This document shows, in pieces, positions 6,579 through 11,821 of a DNA stretch of 11,821 bases. Position 1 is the stretch's first letter; each line of letters opens with the position of its first letter. The notes beneath the pieces were generated by a model that made no database searches, was not told the DNA's origin, and saw nothing but the letters and a program-made list of their open reading frames with translations. Both the position numbers and the translations under genes were made by a program. Origin of the DNA: CAYXDR01 sp046498185 (GTDB lineage: Bacteria > Desulfobacterota > DSM-4660 > Desulfatiglandales > Desulfatiglandaceae); contig JAWOBE010000058.1 of NCBI GenBank assembly GCA_046498185.1, forward strand, positions 1 to 11,821, read 5' to 3'.

Positions 6579-6629
6579 TGCACCTCGACATCGATGATAC
6601 CGAACCGAATCGACACCGGAGGAAAAACA

Positions 6630-8234
6630 ATGAGCAACCATTTCGACACACATCGTCCGCTGGTCATGGGCACCCACTGGATGATCACCGCAGATCACCC
6701 CATCGCCGCCCAGGCCGGTGCCTCGGTGCTGGAAGCCGGCGGAAACGCCGTCGATGCGGCGGTTGCCGCAAGCATGATCATGGCCGTCGTACGCCCCCAT
6801 ATGTGCGGAATCGGCGGCGACCTCTTCATGCTTGTTCATTCAGGGAAGGAAGGCTCCTTTGAAGCATTGAACGCATCCGGCCGGTCCCCGGCCGGAGCTA
6901 CAATCGACGCTTTCAAAGAACTCGGATACAATAAAATACCCGCAACAGGAATCCTGACCTCAACGGTACCCGGAGTGCTTGCCGGCTGGCAAGCGGCTCT
7001 CGATAGATACGGCTCGATGGCGTTCGATTCGCTTCTGGCCCGTGCGCTTCCTTACGCTGAAAACGGCTTTCCCGTGTATCGCGAATTGGTAGGGGCAGTC
7101 GAAGAACGAAAAAATTTGCTTCTTGCAGAAGGCCCTCCCGGAGAAATCTTTATCCCCGGGGGACGCGTGCCGGCTATTGGGGAACGCCTGCGTAATCCTT
7201 TGTTGGCCGAATCCTTTCGTGTGCTGATGAACGACGGGCCGGATGCGTTTTACAAGGGACCTCTTGGAGAAGCCCTGGTGGAGTATTCGCGGCGGAAGGG
7301 AGGATTTTTCAGTGAAGAAGACCTGGCCGAATACAAGATCACATGGGAAGCGCCGTTGACTGCCGATTACCACGGATTCACCATTGCAACTCAGCCACCA
7401 AACTCACAGGGAATCGCCCTGCTTATGCAGGCGATGATGCTCGAGCATTTTCCACTGGCTGATTTCTCACCGGATTCACCTGAGCTGGTACATTTGATGG
7501 TGGAAGCAAAAAAACTCGCATTCGCCGACCGGGACGCTTATGTCTGCGATCCATCCCTTCACCCGGTGCCGGTAGAACAGATGCTTTCCGGCGAGCAGGC
7601 TCGTGCGCGCATCTTGCTGGTGGACAAGGAGAAAAGTTCAAGCGTATTCCCGCCGAGAGACTTTTCTTCGGGAGGACAGGACACCGTGTATTTGACAGTG
7701 GTCGACAGAGACCTGAACGCGGTCTCGCTCATTCAATCCATTTACGAGACCTTCGGCTCATGCGCTATGGTGCCAACCACCGGGATGGTCCTTCACAACA
7801 GGGGAAGGGGTTTCACACTCGACCGTAATCATCCGAACCGTCTCGAACCACGGAAAAGGCCCTATCATACGCTTCATCCCGCGATGATCCTAAAGGACGG
7901 CCTGCCGTACATCGTTTTCGGGACTCCCGGCGCCGATGGACAGACACAAACCAATATCCAGTTGATTGTTGGTATGCTTGACCACGGAGCGGACCCCCAG
8001 CAGGCCAACGAAGCTCCTCGGTGGCGTTCGAATCCGGATGGAACATTGATGATTGAAAATCGCTTTCCTGAAAGCACACTTAAGTCCCTGGAACGCATGG
8101 GACACCGTCTCCAGGTTCTTGAACCATATGCAGAAATCATGGGTTCTTCTCAGGCCATCTTGATAGATCGACAAAACCATGTTCTTCAGGCTGGAGCCGA
8201 CCCCCGCAGACAGGCTTATGCGATCGGTGCGTAG
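6630..8234 (+). CDS. gamma-glutamyltransferase-family Ntn hydrolase, cytoplasmic type
   Basis: The 534-residue product matches the gamma-glutamyltranspeptidase family in length. The N-terminal signature HPIAAQAG...GGNAVDAAVAAS...GIGGDLF is present. The self-cleavage and nucleophile residue is T352 in QDTVYLTVVD, and the GSPGG-like oxyanion segment is GTPGADG at 431-437. Cleavage before T352 would give large and small subunits. There is no signal peptide, so the enzyme should act in the cytoplasm, unlike classic periplasmic Ggt. The DTVYLTVVD and SLIQSIY motifs are closer to the YwrD and HpxW (oxamate amidohydrolase) type than to glutathione-degrading Ggt. The start at 6630 has GGAGGA six bases upstream and lies downstream of the predicted transcription start. 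It diverges from the FCD regulator and is clearly richer in GC (58% at 6781-6840). The substrate is unknown; amide hydrolysis is more likely than glutathione use. Confidence 0.9.
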   Translation: MSNHFDTHRPLVMGTHWMITADHPIAAQAGASVLEAGGNAVDAAVAASMIMAVVRPHMCGIGGDLFMLVHSGKEGSFEALNASGRSPAGATIDAFKELGYNKIPATGILTSTVPGVLAGWQAALDRYGSMAFDSLLARALPYAENGFPVYRELVGAVEERKNLLLAEGPPGEIFIPGGRVPAIGERLRNPLLAESFRVLMNDGPDAFYKGPLGEALVEYSRRKGGFFSEEDLAEYKITWEAPLTADYHGFTIATQPPNSQGIALLMQAMMLEHFPLADFSPDSPELVHLMVEAKKLAFADRDAYVCDPSLHPVPVEQMLSGEQARARILLVDKEKSSSVFPPRDFSSGGQDTVYLTVVDRDLNAVSLIQSIYETFGSCAMVPTTGMVLHNRGRGFTLDRNHPNRLEPRKRPYHTLHPAMILKDGLPYIVFGTPGADGQTQTNIQLIVGMLDHGADPQQANEAPRWRSNPDGTLMIENRFPESTLKSLERMGHRLQVLEPYAEIMGSSQAILIDRQNHVLQAGADPRRQAYAIGA

Positions 8235-8318
8235 CCATGCCTGTAGACCCAATCCTACCTGGCAAGCCAGCGGGGCCTACTGTTCATATCCGGCTCGAAA
8301 CCGCGACACCGCGCGTTA

Positions 8319-9986
8319 TCATATTTTCATGCTCTTATTGATAACTTTTATAAGCAATTCTTCCAGCTCGGCCATCCGATAAGGTTTACTCAAAAAGGCC
8401 TCCGGTTTTTCGGAATGCTCACCCTGCATGGCCAGGGTTTCGTCATAGCCGCTTGTGAGTATAAACGGGATTCCGGGAGAAAGCCGGCGCAGTGCCTCGA
8501 GTGTCTCCCAGCCATCCATATCGGGCATAACAAGATCACAGAGAACGCATGCAATCTCCTCTCTGTGCTGCAGGAACATCTCTACTGCCTCGTATCCATC
8601 TTTGGCTTCGATTACCTTGACTTCGATGAGATTGAGCATTGCTGCAGCCGCCCTGCGCACCATAACCTCGTCTTCTATAAGAAGAACCGAAACACCTTTC
8701 AGCGACGTCCCGGCTTCCTCACCTTGCCCGCTTATCTGCTGAACAGGTTCTTCTGATAATGGAAAATAGACGCGGAACGCGGTCCCAAGGTCCGGCCGCC
8801 CCTCAACCGTAATGCAGCCTCCATGAGCCTTGACTGCACCCAGCGCTATCGAGAGGCCCAGCCCTCGTCCGGTAAATTTGGTAGAAAAAAAAGGGTCGAA
8901 AATCCTTTCAACATCCGCCTCGGATATTCCACAGCCGTTGTCCACGACTTCGATGCATGCATAGTCTATGACCTCGGGTTTGAATTCCAGGGGAAAGCAC
9001 TGTTCTTCCGGTATATCCCTCCCATGCACAGTGAATCCTCTACAAGAGACTACCCCATGGTCAACATCGAGTGCCTCCCTGGCGTTGGTCACAACACTGC
9101 GTATAACCTGCTTAATCTGATCGGCATTCCCATTTACAGCCGGGCCTGGTGAAGGCAACTCTATATTGAATGTAGCTTTCTCCGGGAAACCCACCTTTAG
9201 ATCCTGCATGCACTGCCGACAGATGTCAGAAAGGTAAAACGGCTCATGCCTTACGGCGGTCTGACCCAGGTAGGCCAGCATCAAATCGGCCATTTCCGAG
9301 GCCCTGCGGGCCGCATTCATAGCTTCGGTTAAATTTCCAAGCAGGTCCACCTTTGAAATCGCAGATAGGCTGCCGTTTTCGGCAATGTTTTCGAACGTCA
9401 ATTCCAGGTTTCCCATCACCACCGCAAGCATGTTGTTGTAATGATGTGCCACGGCCCCGGCCATACGTCGAAGACTTTCAACTTTTTGAATCTGGTGCGA
9501 TTGAGCTTCCGCGCGTTTGTGGAGCGTAATGTCTTCGATCGCCATCACAGCAGCCCGTCGCCCGTGCAGCGTTATACCTTCCACCTTATATTTCACCCAG
9601 AGATTGTCAAACCCGGCATCTCTTTTCAGGCATGCCTCGCCTTCCTTCTCCTCCGGGTTGAGTTCTCCGGTAATAATCCCTCTAATAGCCTTGAAAAGAG
9701 GACATTTCGTACATTCTTTCGAATGGCCGCAGCCTTGAGGAGTTTCATGGCGGTTTACGCAACCGACAAAATCTCCGCACTTAAGGTTATCGGCAACTGC
9801 GATTTTTTTATTGAAAAGCGATTCAGCCGGACGGTTGGCATAAACCACCCGTTCACTTTCGTCGAATACCATGATTCCGACCGGGGACGCGTCCATGATG
9901 ATTTTCAGCGCCCGATCTTTTTGCCCTGATCCCCTGCTCTCTAATTCGCTGACCAACGTAGATATTCCCCTGACAATAGCCGGCAA
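8319..9986 (-). CDS. hybrid sensor histidine kinase (PAS, HisKA, HATPase, receiver)
   Basis: The frame has 555 codons and no membrane helix, so it is a soluble sensor. A PAS domain covers about residues 25-155 and contains five cysteines (C70, C76, C86, C92, C95) ending in CTKCPL, a possible metal or redox site. The HisKA H-box AHHYNN has phospho-acceptor H181. The ATPase domain has N-box TNAREAL (300-306), DNGCGI (349-354), the F-box FDPFFSTK and GRGLGLSI. A C-terminal receiver (432-550) has acidic residues D439/E440, phospho-acceptor D484, T511 and K534. The output partner is not encoded here. The start is uncertain: an in-frame TGA lies two codons upstream of the TTG at 9986, TTG at 9956 has AGGGGA nine bases upstream, and the first ATG is at 9896. 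The N-terminus may have been shortened. It converges on the amidohydrolase gene with 84 bases between. Confidence 0.9.
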   Translation of the reverse strand: MPAIVRGISTLVSELESRGSGQKDRALKIIMDASPVGIMVFDESERVVYANRPAESLFNKKIAVADNLKCGDFVGCVNRHETPQGCGHSKECTKCPLFKAIRGIITGELNPEEKEGEACLKRDAGFDNLWVKYKVEGITLHGRRAAVMAIEDITLHKRAEAQSHQIQKVESLRRMAGAVAHHYNNMLAVVMGNLELTFENIAENGSLSAISKVDLLGNLTEAMNAARRASEMADLMLAYLGQTAVRHEPFYLSDICRQCMQDLKVGFPEKATFNIELPSPGPAVNGNADQIKQVIRSVVTNAREALDVDHGVVSCRGFTVHGRDIPEEQCFPLEFKPEVIDYACIEVVDNGCGISEADVERIFDPFFSTKFTGRGLGLSIALGAVKAHGGCITVEGRPDLGTAFRVYFPLSEEPVQQISGQGEEAGTSLKGVSVLLIEDEVMVRRAAAAMLNLIEVKVIEAKDGYEAVEMFLQHREEIACVLCDLVMPDMDGWETLEALRRLSPGIPFILTSGYDETLAMQGEHSEKPEAFLSKPYRMAELEELLIKVINKSMKI

Positions 9987-10171
9987 AGATCACTTTGGAT
10001 GTTGGATGCACTTCAGGGTAAAGCTGCTCAGGCACTGTATATTGCCGATTCGGAGGCTCCGGCGACCGCCCCGGGAGCATTCACTCGAAAACGTGTGCAG
10101 GCAAAAAAGTGTAACCTCGCTTCCCACATACTTCAATATAAAATCAAACGGACGATAAGACCAGATATAAC

Positions 10172-10187
10172 TTAAATTTAAATTTAA
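10172..10187. repeat. perfect 16-base AT palindrome
   Basis: TTAAATTTAAATTTAA is its own reverse complement. It lies about 185 bases upstream of the kinase frame in an AT-rich patch. It may be a protein-binding site or part of a promoter; nothing more can be said. Confidence 0.5.
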
Positions 10188-10272
10188 CATAAATTGGGCA
10201 TAAAGGCCAGTTTTTAAGTCCACAGATTACACGGGGTTCTACAGATATTTCCAGTATCCGATTTGCGTAGTA

Positions 10273-10295
10273 TCCATCCGGAAATGCCGGATGGA
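10273..10295. repeat. GC-rich hairpin with perfect 9-base arms
   Basis: TCCATCCGG (10273-10281) and CCGGATGGA (10287-10295) flank a five-base loop. No T-run follows on either strand, so it is not a standard terminator. It could be a dispersed REP-like element or an operator. Confidence 0.6.
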
Positions 10296-10467
10296 AACGA
10301 ACAAATTAATATCACTAGCGCAAAAATCGATTATTGCCCTGAGCCCTCTTCTATCCCTCCATGGGAAACGTAAACCTGGATTCAGGGGCCGAAATATTTT
10401 CTTGTCTTGCGGCATCATCGGGGTTCCTGATATCTTTCTGTAAACACAAAACGAAAAATATCGGCAC

Positions 10468-10503
10468 GTGATGACCGGCATCAATCAGCCGGCCGGTGAT
10501 CAC
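10468..10503 (+). repeat. inverted repeat in the leader of the exchanger gene
   Basis: GTGATGACCGG (10468-10478) pairs with CCGGTGATCAC (10493-10503) at 10 of 11 positions. An alternative inner stem uses CCGGC (10475-10479) and GCCGG (10488-10492). It ends eight bases before the GGAG ribosome site of the exchanger, so folding could affect translation. Confidence 0.4.
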
Positions 10504-10522
10504 CAGAGCCCGGAGCGATTGA

Positions 10523-11539
10523 ATGGAGGAAATTTTTATTCAGTGGGTACAACGGCTTCCCCTGGCAGTCCTTTTCGGAATAATTGCTGTTTCCCTTTTT
10601 GTCTTGAGCAAAGGGGCCGATATTCTGGTTGAAGAAGCCGTTGCTCTTTCGATTCGCGCCGGAATCAGCAGGGTGATCATAGGAGCGACGATAATAAGCG
10701 TCGGAACCACCCTGCCTGAAGCATCGGTTTCTGTGATGTCCGCCATAAGTGGAGATCCTGAACTCGCCCTTGGAAACGCCGTCGGATCGATCATCTGCGA
10801 TACCGGCCTCATATTGGGGCTTGCAACGCTTATAGGGCCTATCCCGCTCGAACCTAACATCGCAAACAGGCAGGGATGGATACAGTTCGGCAGCGGAGTG
10901 CTCCTGGTTCTTTTTTCGATACCGTATTCGAGCCTGGGTACCATTTTTTCAATCGGCGGAAATATTCCCAGATACGCAGGCATAATCTTTGTGTTACTGT
11001 TACTTTTATATTTATGGGTTTCAATTCGTTGGGCCAAAAACACCAGTGAATCCGTCCGGAGCGAAGAAGCACGTTCAGGCGAATGTCTTTCGATTCTTAT
11101 AAAAATAGCGATTGGGATTGCAATGGTGCTAATTTCCTCCAAAATCCTTATTCCAACCGTCCAGGAAACCGCCCTGCGCCTTTCCGTGCCCCGGGGGATC
11201 ATAGCAGCGACCCTGGTAGCCTTCGGAACGTCCCTTCCTGAATTCGTCACGGCTATAACCGCTGTCAGGAAAGGCTACGGCGAAATCGCACTCGGAAATA
11301 TCATCGGAGCAGACATACTGAACGTTTTATTTGTCGCCGGTCTTTCGGCGGCGGTCACCCCTGGAGGCCTGACCGCTTCGGGTGAATTTTTCAGGCTCCT
11401 GTTCCCCGCAATGTTGGCAATTCTGACAGTATTCAGGATAGGAATCGCAGTTTCCGACCAAACACTCAAGCGGCCGTTCGGTGCATTGCTGTTGTTGATT
11501 TATCTTTCGATCACGGTTTTAAGCTACTCGCTCATATAA
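10523..11539 (+). CDS. CaCA-family sodium/calcium-type cation exchanger
   Basis: This 338-residue inner-membrane protein of about ten helices probably exchanges Ca2+ for Na+ or H+. It shows the two inverted alpha repeats of the family. Alpha-1 spans about residues 54-100 with VGTTLPEASVS (E66), ALGNAVGS and D93. Alpha-2 spans about 228-272 with FGTSLPEFVTA (E240), ALGNIIG and N267. Both ion-binding glutamates are kept. Compared with NCX_Mj, the polar pair Asn81/Asp240 appears swapped to Asp93/Asn267, and the second helix Ser is Ala263. A soluble charged loop at about 170-190 separates the halves. The start has GGAG seven bases upstream and follows a possible leader hairpin. It stands alone, so its physiological role (calcium efflux or other cation) cannot be inferred from neighbours. 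Confidence 0.9.
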   Translation: MEEIFIQWVQRLPLAVLFGIIAVSLFVLSKGADILVEEAVALSIRAGISRVIIGATIISVGTTLPEASVSVMSAISGDPELALGNAVGSIICDTGLILGLATLIGPIPLEPNIANRQGWIQFGSGVLLVLFSIPYSSLGTIFSIGGNIPRYAGIIFVLLLLLYLWVSIRWAKNTSESVRSEEARSGECLSILIKIAIGIAMVLISSKILIPTVQETALRLSVPRGIIAATLVAFGTSLPEFVTAITAVRKGYGEIALGNIIGADILNVLFVAGLSAAVTPGGLTASGEFFRLLFPAMLAILTVFRIGIAVSDQTLKRPFGALLLLIYLSITVLSYSLI

Positions 11540-11573
11540 ACACCGGGTAAATAACAGCATTCCCCCCTCTCAA

Positions 11574-11591
11574 ATCAAACTAAAGTTTGAT
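11574..11591. repeat. short palindrome after the exchanger gene
   Basis: ATCAAACT and AGTTTGAT form perfect 8-base arms around AA, 35 bases after the exchanger stop. It is AT-rich with no T-run, so its value as a terminator is doubtful. Confidence 0.4.
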
Positions 11592-11632
11592 GCCCTCGTA
11601 ACAAGTACCATCCCCGCGTTATCGGCATCGGC

Positions 11633-11691
11633 GTCGGGATCGGTATCGGGGTCGAAAAAGTCGCCAGTCAACGTCCGATACCGATGCCGAC
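11633..11691. repeat. imperfect long inverted repeat built from ATCGG-like units
   Basis: The 17-base arms at 11633-11649 and 11675-11691 match at 16 positions and are separated by 25 bases. The left arm continues a run of ATCGG/GTCGG units starting near 11621. Read antisense, the run would code alternating Asp-Pro/Asp-Ala. I regard that frame as non-coding and the element as an intergenic repeat of the type often seen in Desulfobacterota genomes (from memory, not searched). The rest of 11540-11821 holds no gene. Confidence 0.5.
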
Positions 11692-11802
11692 AGCGACCCC
11701 GAGGGACAGGGTTGTTTTGACTTGTTATGGGATTTCCAGCGCACAGACAGGTGTGAAGCACGATATCGCAGATTGAAGTCTATCAAGAGTTTCGGCTGGA
11801 GT

Positions 11803-11818
11803 GAAAAAATATTTTTTC
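11803..11818. repeat. perfect 16-base A/T-tract palindrome at the right edge
   Basis: GAAAAAATATTTTTTC is its own reverse complement. Its A-run/T-run layout could mark a bidirectional terminator tail or a bent-DNA binding site. The window ends three bases later, so context is missing. Confidence 0.35.
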
Positions 11819-11821
11819 GCA

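Larger units (their letters stand above)
9987..10522. other. gene-free stretch of about 0.5 kb with hairpins
   Basis: Short open frames on both strands here have no recognisable domains, no good ribosome sites and unusual amino acid make-up, so I call none. The stretch separates the divergent kinase and exchanger genes and should hold both promoters, but I cannot pick convincing hexamers. Three symmetric elements within it are listed separately. Confidence 0.5.

Noticed and set aside
6564..6629. Earlier ATG for the amidohydrolase
   Set aside because: It lies inside the predicted promoter and has no ribosome site; ATG 6630 has GGAGGA.
8235..8318. Terminator between the convergent amidohydrolase and kinase genes
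   Set aside because: Only a short CTGGCAAGCCAG symmetry was found, without a T-run on either strand.
9990..10223. 77-codon minus-strand frame upstream of the kinase
   Set aside because: No domain or convincing start, and it does not continue the kinase N-terminus in any recognisable way.
10540..11250. 236-codon open frame antisense to the exchanger
   Set aside because: It mirrors the exchanger gene, has no recognisable domain and no independent ribosome site.
11570..11761. 63-codon minus-strand frame with alternating Asp-Pro/Asp-Ala
   Set aside because: The acidic run comes from the ATCGG repeat, not from a conserved protein.

Overview
The window looks like chromosome of an anaerobic or facultative bacterium, most plausibly a Desulfobacterota (former Deltaproteobacteria) member. 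That placement is inferred from three things: menaquinol-type respiratory genes, a hybrid kinase whose PAS domain carries a cysteine cluster, and an intergenic repeat whose antisense reads as alternating Asp-Pro/Asp-Ala. No rRNA, tRNA, IS element, integrase or CRISPR array was seen.

Positions 1-5400, all minus strand, form one apparent operon. In transcription order it encodes: an SdhA/FrdA-type flavoprotein (5400-3658); a small three-helix SdhC/SdhD-type anchor (3604-3263); one polypeptide that joins a complete SdhB iron-sulfur subunit to a complete Rieske protein (3241-1934); one polypeptide that joins cytochrome b6, subunit IV and a monoheme cytochrome c (1932-532); and a split UxaA/SuyAB-type dehydratase or lyase (467-189, and 185 running off the left edge). 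Gaps inside the operon are 1 to about 65 bases. The first four genes together encode a whole complex II and a whole quinol:cytochrome c oxidoreductase, physically tethered through the SdhB-Rieske chain. This is the most striking feature of the window. The flavoprotein has Cys where SdhA normally has its FAD-linking His, so the substrate need not be succinate. The downstream lyase suggests catabolism of a hydroxylated or sulfonated organic acid.

Positions 5401-6629 hold the control region. A GntR-type FCD-domain regulator (6415-5750, minus) lies upstream of the operon. A near-identical 13-base motif overlaps the candidate -10 regions of both the operon and the regulator, which suggests autoregulated repression. 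A good sigma70-like promoter fires the other way into a cytoplasmic gamma-glutamyltransferase-family amidohydrolase (6630-8234, plus).

Positions 8235-11821 are more ordinary: a soluble hybrid histidine kinase with PAS, HisKA/HATPase and receiver domains (minus), a 0.5 kb gene-free stretch with hairpins, a CaCA-family sodium/calcium-type exchanger (10523-11539, plus), and a gene-free end carrying a long imperfect inverted repeat and two palindromes.
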